A stretch of 64,000 nt of DNA from assembly GCA_022393335.1 (NCBI GenBank), contig JAJEKB010021074.1:39301-103300 (forward strand), given 5' to 3'. A program made the position numbers and the translations under genes. Positions 12,816 to 25,092 of the stretch are shown piece by piece; position 1 is the stretch's first letter; every line of letters starts with the position of its first letter. The DNA is from Macrotrachela quadricornifera. Lineage: Eukaryota > Rotifera > Eurotatoria > Philodinida > Philodinidae. The notes beneath the pieces are model-generated. The model was not told the origin of the DNA, ran no database searches, and was given only the letters and a program-made list of their open reading frames with translations.

Positions 12816-13849
12816 ATGGCAAACCTCACTTCTATAGATTTTACCTTTCAAAATCAGCTAAATAATAATGATGTAACACGTTTGATTTTGCTTGGTATGA
12901 CAGGTGGTGGTACGTATAATTCTTCAATCAGTTTTTATTTTAACTAAGTCCGATACAATTAATACAGCAACGATCTAGTTGTGGACTAGAAACGCAATAA
13001 ATAATAATTGAAATGCATTAAAACTATTTGACATTGAAATGACTAATGCAAGTTATTTTTTTAAAATATAATATTGAAAATGGTATCGTTTATTAATTTT
13101 TCTAAAAAATCTTTGAATTATTTTTAGGTAAAAGTTCATTGGGCAATACATTACTTAATTATAAACAATTTCTTGCTAAAGGATCCCCAACTTCTGTTAC
13201 TGAATATTGTCAAGTTGGTTATCGAAATTTTAACAACCGACATCTTGTTATTGTTGATACACCTGGTTTTTTTGATAATAATGATTGTGATGAAATAACA
13301 ACATGTATTAAAATTGGTCAATCACTTCAAACAACAGTTCCAGGTCCACATGCATTTCTTATTGTACTTCCATTTACAAGAGTAACAGATGAAGTTGAAA
13401 GAGGATGGACATGGATAACCAACATATTTGGTGAACGTGCATTAAATTATTGTATTATTGTTTTTACGGGTTTAGATAATCTAAATGAAGATGGAGAAAC
13501 AGTTGAACAATTTCTAATGAAAAGAATTCCTTCTTTAGCTGGATTAATGGAAAAATGTGGAGAACGATATGTGGCCTTTAATAATCGTGCTTCAACAGAA
13601 GAAAAAAATAATAAAATTCGACAATTATTAGATTTAATTGATCTTGTTATACGAAATAATGATAATCAAGTATTTACTAATAAAGAAATTGAGGCAATTA
13701 GCAAAGTTGTACAAGAAGAAACCAAAAAAGGTACATTTGTACCACCTCTGCCAGGTGAAAGTATTATTCTGTTACCACAAACAGAGAAAATTGTTGTTGA
13801 AGCTTATATGCGCAAACCTGCTATTCGAAGAGATATGCACATTTCGTAG
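12816..13849 (+). CDS. AIG1/GIMAP-like GTPase, intact
   Basis: Two exons, 12816-12909 and 13128-13849, join in frame through a GT-AG intron (G|GT codon) to give 271 aa. The intron splits the P-loop: GMTGG/GKSSLGN (residues about 27-38), a complete G1 motif GxxxxGKS. G3 is DTPGFFD, followed by the family block PGPHAFLIVL, and the G4-like FTGLDNL replaces the usual T/NKxD, as in AIG1 proteins. The length is that of a minimal AIG1 GTPase domain with a short C-terminal tail and no membrane anchor. In animals AIG1/GIMAP GTPases oligomerise on membranes and are linked to immune-cell survival and defence; in this organism the role is inferred. The next gene begins 150 bp downstream on the same strand. 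A paralogous domain is fused to an ART-TPR protein at 33044-33875. Confidence 0.85.
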
Positions 13850-13999
13850 TATTACTATGTAAACACGCTTTTGATTCGACTTTGAACTTGATTATATCAT
13901 TAACATTGACGAAAATAGAATTGTTTACTCTTTTTTTTATCTTGTCTAAATGATTCTAATTCTCATTTTAGATAATTAGATAAAATATAAAATATAAAA

Positions 14000-16900
14000 A
14001 TGAATATAATATGGTTACATGATTATCTTAATGATCATAAACAAGTTGATAAACAACTAAAAAACTTCGAAAAACCTCTCATAAATTTCCTTGATAATCA
14101 ATCATGTATTTCTTTTTTGACAAATTCTGAACAGCACAACAATGATCGACCATCAATTCTTATTGTTCTCAATAGAATAGCTCGTCAAATAATACCTGAA
14201 ATACATTTGTTTACATCATTATTATTCGTTATTATTTTCTGTACAAAAAATGATAATAAAATCAAATGGGCAAGTAAATATAATAAAGTAGATTTTATTT
14301 ACAATTATATAAATGAAACTGATCTATTAATATTGTCTTGACATAGATTAGAGGTATATACATAAATCCAAAAGAACTTACAACATGTGTTCGACAAGTA
14401 ATTAAAATGTCGGGTCTTGTAAGATTATAGAGTACATTAGCAATAACTTGATAAGTTTTGTTTTTTAGATCAAACCGTTTTCATGTCAATTGATATTACT
14501 TGATGATCATCCTCATGAGATAATGCAACAGCAACTTTACAAACTTGATTCATCTTTGATTGTATTCAAACAAATTCATTTGTGTCTCAATCAACTTCGT
14601 TCTTCTACATACAAACGTCCATTGATATTAATCACTGTAAACACTTTAGGACGACAGACTGTGCCTGAAATTCACTCTGATAGTCGACTAAAATCAGTCT
14701 TTATTTATTATGTTAAGAATGATGGAAAGATCAAATGGACTACTAAATATGATAAAGTATGAATATTGCAAATGAACCCTAGTTGACTTCTCACTCACGA
14801 AATCCCCAGAGAATCCCTGTCGTGATTCCCTGGGAGAGTTAAGAGGGGAGTCGGGGATTCCCTAGGGACTCTCTAGGGACCACGCATGGATTCTCTATGG
14901 ACTCTCCGGTGAGTTGATGAGTGTGATCAGAAACCTCTAGAAAGTCACCATTGGAACTCTCTAAATAAAACAAATTTTCGAAAATTTTAACGGGCTTTCT
15001 AAAATGTGGGAACTTCCTAGGGGAGTTTGTGGAGAATTCTGAGATAATTCAACTCTCCAGGAACTCACGACAGGAAATCCCCGGGGGATTTCGCCTTTTT
15101 CAGGGAAATCCACGGGAATTTCGTAGGTGAGAGTTGACCAGGAAAACCTAAAACTTAATTAAATGCAAACATATTTTTAGATTAAATTGGTAACGACAAA
15201 TATAAGTGACTTGATAAATGGGGTCAGAAATGAAGGCTTATACTATAGTTCTGTATGTATCATTGTGCAACTGTACTAAAAAGAATTATAGTCATTGTTA
15301 TTTAGTTACAATATCATCTTGTTTGTCTTGACGATCATGGTGATGAAACACTGCGAGATCGTCTCTATGAACTTGATCCTTGTATAACAACATTTGATCA
15401 ATTTGATATATGTGAAAAATATCTTGATTCAGTTAATCATATTAGTATTGCTACAAAACCAATTCTATTTATTGCAATCAATAGAATGGGAAGACAATTT
15501 ATACCAGAAATTCATTCCAATGATCGACTTAAAGCTTTTTACATTTTTATCTCTCCAAATTCAAATAAGGATATAAAAATCAAATGGACTACTAAATATA
15601 ACAAAGTAAGACTCTATTCTATGTAACTCGTTTCAATTTTAACTTATTTATTATGTAGATAAAACATGTATGCACTGATCTTAATCAATTAATTGGATAT
15701 ATTAAACAGGATGTTGCTGTCCTCTCACATAATGCAATTCGAAGTATCTCAGGTGTTTTTCATTTTTAATTATAAATAACTTGAATTCATATCATGATTC
15801 AACTTGAATTTGGGTTCTTCTAATTGCTTTTGTTTATTATTTAGATCATGAAAATATTCCTAATGTTTTATCGAATTCAACAGCACCTGGTAATTATATA
15901 TTTAATTAATTTTTGCTTTTAGAAACGAAATTAAATGCAGAAAATTCTATTTCAGTTTATGAAATTTAACTTTATCTCTAAACGTGTACTAAAATTTGTT
16001 CTCTCTAATTTTTTTCAGCAAGACGACGAATTTTCCAATCTTGTGTAGTCTGTTGGCTTGATCCAAATATGAATGAAACAAACGATGATTATCAATATTC
16101 ACTTTCGTTATTACGTCAGACCTTAAATACTATTGAACTATTTACAGATCCTGATAAATGCATAGATTTTTTAACTGAAGTATACGATTTAAAAGTCTTC
16201 CTTATTATTTCTGGCACATTTGGTCAACAAATGGTTCCATTAATTCATGATATACCATACATTAATTCAATCTATGTATTTTGTGGTGTCAGAAAATCGC
16301 AACATGAAGAATGGGCTAAAGAATATCTTAAAGTAAAAGGTGTCTTCACTCAAATTGAACCCATTTATCAAGCACTTGAACAGGATGTTCATCAGTTAGA
16401 CCATAATTCGATAGCAATTAGTTTTCTCCCAATATCGAACTCGCTTAATAATAACAAACTTGATCAACTCGATTCTTCATTTATGTACACTCAGTTACTC
16501 AAAGAGATCCTTCTCGACATGACGTATGATATAACAGCAATCAAAGAATTTGTCAACTATTTTCGCGTACAATTCGCTTATAACAGTTCGTATTTACGAG
16601 AAATTGAGAAATTTGAACATGAGTATCAAAGTCATAGAGCTATTTGGTGGTATACACATCCAGTTAGTTTGTATTTGATGCTCAATAGAGCTTTGAGAAT
16701 ATTAGACATTGAACTCATCGTTAAAATGGGCTTTTTCGTACGCGATCTTCATCAGCAAATTGAACAACTTCATGCAGAACAATTCAGTAACCAAGATCTG
16801 CCGTCGTTTACTGTATATCGTGGTCAAGGTTTGTCTGTCGTAGACTTTGATATGATGATAAAAAGCAAAGGTGGCCTTTTGTCGTTCAATAACTTTTTAT

Positions 16901-18147
16901 CCACAAGCACTAACTCCCAAATATCTCTTGTGTTTGCAGAATCTAACCGTTGCAATCCTGAACTAGTGGGTATCGTTTTTATAATAACAATCGATCCGTC
17001 AATTTCATCAACTCCATATGCTTCAGTAAAAGAGGTCAGTTCTTATGAAACAGAAGATGAAATTCTGTTCTCAATGCACTCGATCTTTCGAATAATTGAA
17101 ATACAAATGATCGAAGAAAGATTATTCCAAGTAAGTCTTACGTTGACCGATGATAATGATCAATCACTGCAGCAACTTACTGAACATATACGTCATGATA
17201 TTCAAGGTACGGGATTTCAACGTTTGGGCGCTCTTATGTTCGAAATGGGAGAATACGATAAAGCTCTGGAAGTGTATGAAGCATTGCTTAATACGGTACA
17301 TTCAGATGCAGATCGACCAGGAATCTCTTCTATACACAATCAATTGGGAGCAATTTATACCCGAAAAGGAGAACTAAATGCAGCTATCAATCATTATATT
17401 AAATCATTAGAAATAAAACTTACCTATTTGTCTCCTAATGATCCTTCTCTTTCTTCTGTTTATAGCAATATTGGTAGTGTTTTGAGAAATCAAAATCAAT
17501 TAAATAAAGCTTTAGAATATATGGAACGTGCTCTCAATAGTGAACTTCAAGCTCCTCAATCTGATCCACTTAAGATTGCTTCCTATCGTAACAATATTGG
17601 CCTTGTCCTTATCGATCAAAATAGATACGATGAAGCACTAATATATTATGAACAAGCACTTGAAATTCAGCAGAAATACTTGCCATCCAATCATCCTGAC
17701 CTTGCCATATCGTACAACAATATTGGTGCTATTTTTAATGAACTTCAAGAATATGATAAAGCTTTATCTTATTACGAAAGATCTCTTAGAATAATGCAAC
17801 GATCATTGCCATCCAACCATCCTGATCTTGCCACATCATTGAACAATATTGGTTCTCTTTACAGTGAACGTCAAGATTATAGTACAGCTTCATCTTATTA
17901 CGAAAGATCACTGGAGATCATACAAAACTCATTATCATCCAATCATCCGTTATTGGCTTCTGCTTATCATAACTTAGCATTAACGCATTATCGTTTACAT
18001 TCTTATAAAATAGCGTTACAATATTGTGAAAGAGCGATAGAAATCTGTCATGATGTGTTTGAGCCTAATGATCCACAGATGCTGGCTTGTCAAGAGACTC
18101 TTAATCTAATTCGTGAAAAATTCCGAAGAGTAGCAACTTATCCATAA
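14000..18147 (+). CDS. Four-module / ADP-ribosyltransferase / TPR protein, catalytic residues present
   Basis: Six exons (14000-14287, 14469-14756, 15306-15605, 15659-15752, 15845-15889, 16019-18147) join in frame to 1047 aa. Residues 1-96, 97-192 and 193-323 are three copies of an alpha/beta module with hydrophobic strands (ILIVLNRIARQIIPEIH and similar) and a conserved I/VPEIH. A fourth copy (WLDPNM...FLIISGTFGQQMVPLIH...SIYVFC) lies at about 345-465. An R-S-E ART domain follows: YRGQ (Arg about 606), FLSTS (633-635), ETEDEILF (E-x-E about 684-686). Seven TPRs occupy about 738-1030 (for example YNNIGAIFNELQEYDKALSYYERSL). R-S-E ARTs transfer ADP-ribose from NAD to arginine; TPRs bind partners. 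No signal peptide, so probably cytosolic. The splice acceptor just upstream of the ATG (13973) could receive a spliced leader. Introns 1-2 and 2-3 interrupt at the same module position. Confidence 0.85.
14778..15142. mobile_element. GC-richer non-autonomous inverted-repeat element in an intron
   Basis: The ends CCTAGTTGACTTCTCAC and GTGAGAGTTGACCAGG are imperfect inverted repeats, followed inward by CACGAAATCCCC / GGGAATTTCGTAG. The interior is rich in GGGGA/TCCCC and CTCTAGGGA words, strikingly unlike the AT-rich host intron (14757-15305). No ORF and no clear target duplication. Confidence 0.6.
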
Positions 18148-18989
18148 GAATCTATTTTTCATAATCTACTTTTCCTGTATAAAATTATATCTATCATTTT
18201 TGTGTTTCAGATTTTCAAATAATCCTTCCATACAAATTTATTAATGTGCAACAAACATAACAAAATCTTATCATAGGATCTCACGTTTACCCAATCTATC
18301 TGTTTATCATAGAATTGTTGTTAAAAATTTAGCAACTGAACTTGTAGAGTATGTTATTTGACAATTAGAAGCAAAATCAGATCTTTGATTGCTCTTTATG
18401 GCTATTAGATTTAAGTGTATATTAGAAAGCAGAAACAAATCAAAATTTAGAAGATGCTTTGGTATTTGTGGAAGAAATAATACTGTAAACAAAATCGAGT
18501 TATCATCAAGAATCTCTAGAATAGAAACTAAAAAATGACACGAGAAAATATTTTAATTGAATAGAATGTATTGAAATTGCCATAGAGGATATATTATCGC
18601 GAGCTTTTCTATTATGAGCTTATGCTACTCAACTAGACAAATGTTTTTCACAAAAGAAATAAAAAACTGAAAAGAAAAAATCTTTATTTCTTTTTGAAAT
18701 GTTTCTACAAGTATAGCTGTTATTATTAATAACATTTAAAAAATTGCTAACTTAAATAAATTATGAATTAATACTTACAATAAATATTCTAATAGCCATG
18801 TGAGAGATAAACAATAGATCACAAAATTTCAAAGGATTATATAAGACTTTAGAACTTATAAAGTTTGTTGTTTTCTTATTTGAATAACAAAGTTACAATG
18901 TCTAAAAACCTACTTTTTAAATATTCACAATCATCGTTTTATAAAACTTGTATTTCATAAACCCAAATTTCTTTAGATTCTCGTTCAAT
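18148..18989. other. Intergenic spacer, no gene seen
   Basis: This is the 3' flank of the ART-TPR gene and the 5' flank of the next module gene. It is AT-rich, with only short frames. No inverted repeats or recognisable remnants were noticed. Confidence 0.4.
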
Positions 18990-19480
18990 ATGGGCAACGT
19001 GGGATGTGGCGAAAGAAAATCAAATTGTGTAAAATTTAGACGAAAATCCATCATTAATCCATCATCTCTCATATTTACTCTAATTTGGCTTGAAGATGAT
19101 CAGAAAAAAAACCAGAAACTCAAATATTGCCTAAAACAAATCAATCAAGAATTGATAAAATTTGATGATAGTGATCTATGTGAAACATACATTAAGGAAA
19201 GACCTAATGATCACTTAATTCTAATCGTTTGTTACAAACTTGGTAATATTCTTGTACCAGAAATTGATGAACTATCACAGTTGGATTCTGTCTTTGTTTA
19301 TGATTTCTTATCAAATGATGTCTACAAATTATGGATGAAACAATGTCAAAAGGTAACCTATTTCTTTATAAATGAGATTATTTCAATCAATCTTCTTACA
19401 TCAAGATTATCAATGATATATTTATTGATCTCGATGAACTTCAAAGTTCTATTAAAGATCGTATTAAATCTTCAAGTGAG
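18990..19480 (+). CDS. First alpha/beta module exons of a long gene (N-myristoylation-like start)
   Basis: Exon 18990-19352 (121 codons, phase 0) starts MGNVGCGERKSNC, a plausible N-myristoylation signal with nearby cysteines. It contains one copy of the same alpha/beta module as the gene upstream (LIWLEDDQKK..., LILIVCYKLGNILVPEID, SVFVYDF). A second exon, 19406-19480 (phase 0), gives the module C-terminal helix (IDLDELQSSIKDRIKSSSE). The next intron starts with GTATGT at 19481. No continuing exon lies before the mobile elements at 19619-20822 and 20982-25090; the next in-phase exon is at 25723. It is therefore either a truncated gene or, more likely, the 5' part of the gene that continues at 25723 and 31291. 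Confidence 0.65.
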
Positions 19481-19618
19481 GTATGTAGACAATATTCTAT
19501 TTTACTATATTAATGTCATTTTAAGCGTTGGTAAAATGCGTAAACACCTAAGAATATCTGAAAAGAAAAAGAGAATTTTAGTCTGTATATCTACCTTGTT
19601 AGAATGTGTGCTATATTT

Positions 19619-20822
19619 AAAGCGTAGGCCAGAAGTCCTGACCGGATTTATATAATAGATTTTTCCAAACTGTAACGTGTGTTTGTAAATCTGTCTCTGT
19701 AATGAAAAGATGCAGTAAAACACACTCTAAAAAATGATCATTGATTGATCCTGTTAGCTCATCTAGTAAGAAAATTATAAGCTTAGAAACTTTGTTCACA
19801 GAAAACAAAAATTAACGAGTGCGGTAGTGGAAGCTTTTATGTACGGTCACTGTTCAAAGAACTTGTGTTCTAAGAATGAAGGAAAAGCGTCTTAGTTAAG
19901 TAAATTTCATCATTTTGTGCAGAATTACAAAGCGAATCTTTTGGGAAAAAAAAGATAAAGTCTAAAAGATGAAAATTTTCAAGATGTCAAGAAAATACTG
20001 AGAGTCTATTTATTCTGTCGTGTCCGCTAAGTTTTGTTTTTTATGAACAAAGTTTCTAAGCTTATAATTTTCTTACTATTGTCCATCCAAAAAAAGAATG
20101 GTATATGGATATTTTTGGAATAGCTTAAGAAGGGAAAGAGCTAGAGAGGTGCGGTTTTCACCATGATATAGAAGAGGCATCGAAGTGTCTTTGTCTCCGA
20201 TATTGTATAAGACGAAATCATTTTAAAGACAACTGTTTTTCTGAAACAACAAAAAAATGTTCAAAAAAATTTATCGTTAAAATTAAGTTTCTACAAAAAA
20301 TTAGAAAATTTGCTTAAAAATTAAGAAAAGTTCATACTGTCTGAAGGAGTAAATAAAGAATTTTATTTGTTTTAACTTAGAATACATTAAAATAACTATT
20401 CAAATTATATCTAAAAACATAGATCCGAAGTCCCTCTATCTAAATCACATACCAAAACCAAAATTTCATCAAAATAATAGGCCGTTTTTACCTATATTTT
20501 TCGATGTTTTGCAAAAACAAACCGTTTAGAATGATTTCATCTCAGACAATATCAGAGAAAAAGATGTTCCAGTGTCACCTCTTGCGACTGGCGAAAACCG
20601 CAGCTCTCTAGCTATCATCATTCAAAAGTTATTCAAAAAATACCCAGATACCATTCTTTTTTTGAATGGACAATAGATGAGCTAACAGGATCAATCAATA
20701 ATCATTTTATAGAGTGTGTTTTACTGCATCTTTTCATTATAGAGACAGATTTACAAACATACGTTACAGTGTAGAAAAATCTATTATATAAATCCGGTCA
20801 GGACTTCTGGCCCGCCCTTTAT
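19619..20822. mobile_element. Non-autonomous TIR element, nested palindrome
   Basis: The outer inverted repeats (19619-19799 and about 20672-20822) share GGCCAGAAGTCCTGACCGG and a long AT-rich continuation to GATGAGCTAACAGGATC. A second pair (AATTATAAGCTTAGAAAC, 19774 and 20051) and a third (TTGTCCATCCAAAAAAAGAA at 20079 against 20653-20673; CTAGAGAGGTGCGGTTTTC around 20140/20590) nest inside. No transposase was seen. It sits in the presumed intron after 19480. Confidence 0.7.
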
Positions 20823-21116
20823 ATTGCTAAGAAGAATGTCAAATTTAATGTTAAGGTATTTGCATCGAAATTGATATTCCTCTCTTTCTATCGTCATGTT
20901 CTCATTACCCTTTTATTTTCTTTATAATATCTTTTCCTCTACTCATTTCTCTTTCTCTCTCCATTATAAACTGATGTTGTACTAGGTTGTAAACAGTATT
21001 ATTCGGGAGTGTATCACCATTATTTCAAAAAGAGTAACTAATGAATTTTATATCAAATGAAAGTCCGTGAAAAATGGAATATTTTGGTACTAAATAGTAA
21101 GGGTTAACCAAACTTT

Positions 21117-23385
21117 CGAGTATTGAACTCAGCAAAAATATTACATTTTAATGTAAGGGAAGTTAGCGAAGTATTCGAGTTTTTTCTAGATCGATTCGCA
21201 CAATCAGTCGTGTCAACTACGAAATGTTGTGTGCCAGATAGAGTTCAATGAGCTCTATCGAATGGTATATTTGCTTCTAAAAACAAAATCCACAACAGAA
21301 AAAAATCCTAAAATATAATTTTTCATCATCAGGAAAAAAATGCAAAATAGATATTTTCCAGAAATACTCGATTCACGACTCGTGCCACTTTTAAAATTTG
21401 AATCAACTGACGTAATTCAACAAGCTCTATCTTATGATGTATAATAAGCCCTGATAAATTGAATTAATGAAGATTTATATTTTTCTGTACATATAAAACT
21501 AGCATTTCAGGAAGTATTTCATATCCCAATTTGTTACTTAAGTTGTGCCACACGAGAAAATAATCCCATTCGATTCAGTTTAACGAGCTCTATCGAATGA
21601 TATATAATTTGTCATTATACAAATCAAACTTTAGCATAAAAGTATTCTACAGTCTTAGATTTGTGCTGACTGCAACAAGTACTCCAGCCAATGACTCATA
21701 ATGTCAGTTCTATACTAAACTCGTATCAACCAATGAGCTTCGGTCATATCCGTTGATTGATATAAAACACATCACGAAAAACATTAAAATTCAACTTCTT
21801 TAATTTCTAAAACTTTTGTTTGAATGAATTAAGAAGAAGTATTCACTTAACCAATTCGTAGAGGAGTGTGTATCAATGACTTGACATGTCGTATCTAATG
21901 TATCTTGATCAGCTCTATGCATTGATATATAATATATTGCGAAAAACATTCAATTTTAAATTCTACAATCGCTAAACCTTTGTCTTTAATGAGTGATGTT
22001 GAGTATTTGTTTAACCAATTCGTCGCGCAATTTGTGCCAATGACAAGTCATGTCGCATCTGATGCATCTCGTTGAGATCTATCGATTGCTATATAGTATG
22101 TGATGAAAAGTGTGTAATTTCAAATACCACAATTGCTAAATCATATTCTAGTATGAGTTAGGTTGAGTATTTCTGTAACCAGTTCGTTGGGTAATGTGTG
22201 CCAATGACGAGACATGTCACATCCGACGTATTTCGATCGGCTCTATCGATTGATATATAATATGTTTTGAATATGATTCAATTTCAAATACTAGAATTGC
22301 TAAACCTTATTCTGGCATGAGTTATGTTCAGTATTTTCTTAACCAATTCGATGGGTAATTTGTGTCAATGACAAGATATGTTCCATTTGATGTCTATCAG
22401 TGGGCTCTATCGATTAATATAGAATACGGTATGAAAAAACATTCAATTTTAAACTCTAAAATTGCGAAATCTTATTTTGGCATGACTTATGTTAAGTAAT
22501 TCTGTTATCAATTCGTTGGGCAATACATCCCAATGACAAGACATGTTCCATCTGATGTATTTCGATCGGCTCTATCAATTGATATATAATACGTTATGAA
22601 AAGTGTTCAATCTCAAATTCTTGAAAAGCTAAAGCCTTTGGAAGGTGAGCTGAAAGTGAGTATTTCCTTAACTGATTCATTGCTCAATGTGTGCCAATGG
22701 CGAGACATATCTCATTTAATGTATATAGATTTACTCTATCGATTGGTATATAATTCAAGAGCTACAATAATATCAATCGAAAGATATGGTCGAAGCTCAT
22801 TGGTTGATACGAGTTTAGTATAGAACTGACATTATGAGTCATTGGCTGGAGTACTTGTTGCAGTCAGCACAAATCTAAGACTGTAGAATACTTTTATGCT
22901 AAAGTTTGATTTGTATAATGACAAATTATATATCATTCGATAGAGCTCGTTAAACTGAATCGAATGGGATTATTTTCTCGTGTGGCACAACTTAAGTAAC
23001 AAATTGGGATATGAAATACTTCCTGAAATGCTAGTTTTATATGTACAGAAAAATATAAATCTTCATTAATTCAATTTATCAGGGCTTATTATACATCATA
23101 AGATAGAGCTTGTTGAATTACGTCAGTTGATTCAAATTTTAAAAGTGGCACGAGTCGTGAATCGAGTATTTCTGGAAAATATCTATTTTGCATTTTTTTC
23201 CTGATGATGAAAAATTATATTTTAGGATTTTTTTCTGTTGTGGATTTTGTTTTTAGAAGCAAATATACCATTCGATAGAGCTCATTGAACTCTATCTGGC
23301 ACACAACATTTCGTAGTTGACACGACTGATTGTGCGAATCGATCTAGAAAAAACTCGAATACTTCGCTAACTTCCCTTACATATA
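21117..23385. repeat. Foldback: two ~0.65-kb inverted arms
   Basis: The left arm (21117-21770) is the near-exact reverse complement of the right arm (about 22770-23385). Matching landmarks include AACTTCCCTTAC at the ends, TGACACGACTGATTGTGC, and GTCAGCACAAATCTAAG near the loop. Each arm carries two copies of the AGCTCTATCGAATG box (21241, 21579; inverted at 22933, 23271). The loop is the tandem array 21840-22760. Confidence 0.8.
21840..22760 (+). repeat. Tandem array, ~165-bp unit, about six copies
   Basis: Each unit has the order AACCAATTCGT..., GTGTGCCAATGACAAGACATG, a GCTCTATCGATTGATATATAAT core, AAAAACATTCAATTTC, and CTAAACCTT...GAGTATT. Landmark AACCAATTCG-type starts occur near 22013, 22339, 22506 and 22670, giving a period of about 165 bp. 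Copies have diverged, so the array is old. Confidence 0.75.
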
Positions 23386-23639
23386 TTTTACGTATATCTG
23401 GTATGAAAAAAATTTTCCGGAAAGAAAGTTCGAGCTATATGTGATACAATATTATTTATGTTTTCTTCTTTTGATGAATACAATCAATAAGCTGAGGGTG
23501 GGTGTTAGCATTTTTTATTGCTCGAAACCGAGATGGATGTGAACATAAAAGGATTCAAATAACTCGACATCTTTTTCCATATTTGTCAAAATGTCCGAAA
23601 TGTGCAATTCGAGCGTGTTTTCAAGATATCGATCATGTC

Positions 23640-24690
23640 CAGTTTCTGATAATATCTTTTTTAACTTCATCTTTGATAATTGTTATAATATATACTGCTA
23701 CATTGAGATCGGATGAATTTCCAGACTATATATTGTTACTCCAAAACTGAATGGCGTTATCATAAAGCAAATTCTGTTTTATATAATCGCATGCATGATG
23801 CTTTATCATGAACAAATGTAACTTTATCAACAACAATAACATTTTCTTCATTTTTTAAGAAGGGAATCACATTTTCGGTCAATATCGTGTCATGAAAGTA
23901 TTGGCCTGTCCAAGATTCTTCTTTATCTTTGATAACCCAAAGTAATCTTTTGCAAGTAAGCATAGCAAAAATCCCAGTACAGGGCTGATGTTTTACCATT
24001 TCACGATATCTTCCATCTTCTTCAATATTTTCAACATTTTTGACCCAAATTCGATCGTTTTGGTAATTTGATTTACAAACAACCCACACATAAAATTCAT
24101 TAGTTGGTACGAGATAGAGAAAATCTTCTTCGGTCCAGTCTTTTAACCAATCGCACAACCACAATCGATCTGATATATGAGTTTCCATGTTCAATGGTTT
24201 TGGAATAACATGGAATAGATTTAATCTCTCTCTCCGGCGATAATTATTTATTGTCCTCGGACTGAGATATTCCTTTTGTTTTTCTGCAGTTTTCTTCGCC
24301 ACAATTGAGTAATTATTTCTTTGACAGTTACTTGATGGAAGTATGATGTTTTGGCTTGCTGCAGATAATTTGAGTTTCGGATCAGTGTTTAAATAATCAG
24401 CATGTCATTGATCATACGATTTTTCCCACCATTTGGTAACAAATCGAAGCGTGCGATAAATGTTTTTCGGAATCCATTCTCTATTCATAAATGATGCACC
24501 ATAGCATCACGGACTCCACGAAAAGCAATGCATCTAATTCGGTCAATAATTCTTTGTTGTTCAGTGTCATAAGTGTCAAACATTTTCGAGTAGTTGATAT
24601 AAACTGATTCATCGAAAGAGTACTCTCTTTTTTCTTTTGAAATATATATTGATCGGAAGATAATTTTATATGTTGTTTCACAAACTATTT
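23640..24690 (-). pseudogene. Tc1/mariner-like transposase remnant
   Basis: The longest open piece (23760-24302, 180 codons) contains WTGQYFHDTILTENVIPFLK and VDKVTFVHDKASC, matching the second-Asp block of Tc1/mariner DDE/D enzymes. After a frame change the sequence continues SGNSSDLNVAEYI-like, the third catalytic Asp block (about 23690-23740), with an in-frame stop just before it. An upstream piece (24481-24681) may be the N-terminal helix-turn-helix region. Frameshifts and stops make it inactive. Confidence 0.65.
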
Positions 24691-25092
24691 AGACCTTTCT
24701 GTTCTGGGACTTTCCAACAGAAAGAAAACAAAAAATAAATCTCTATAACCAACTGGAGAAGTAAGGGATAAATAACAGAACGCAAAAGAAAAATCGAAAT
24801 ACTAATTCGGAGTCATGTCTTGTGATTATTAGAGGAAAATTCTTTTAATTTCGTCTCAATAGAGTCGCTGGATTTTTGTCCAGCAATTCACTAAAATCGG
24901 ATTACATCGACTTTATTGTACAAATTTCTGAAAATCTCAAGAATTTAATAAATAAAAGTGTTCGTAGCCCTTACTATTTAGTACCAAAATACTCCGTTTT
25001 TTACGGACTTTCATTTGATATAAAATTCATTAACTACTCTATTTGAAATAATGGTAGTATCCTCCTGGAGTAATATTATTTCCAACCTAGTA

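Larger units (their letters stand above)
20982..25090 (-). mobile_element. Tc1/mariner-class element with internal foldback, degraded
   Basis: TIRs of about 135 bp (20982-21112 and 24963-25090) begin CTAGGTTG and are flanked by TA on both sides. They contain the box CAAATGAAAG...TTGGTACTAAATAGT. Inside are a 2.3-kb foldback (21117-23385) and a minus-strand transposase remnant (about 23640-24690). TA duplication plus the transposase remnant support the Tc1/mariner class. The foldback may be a separate insertion or part of the element. Confidence 0.7.
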
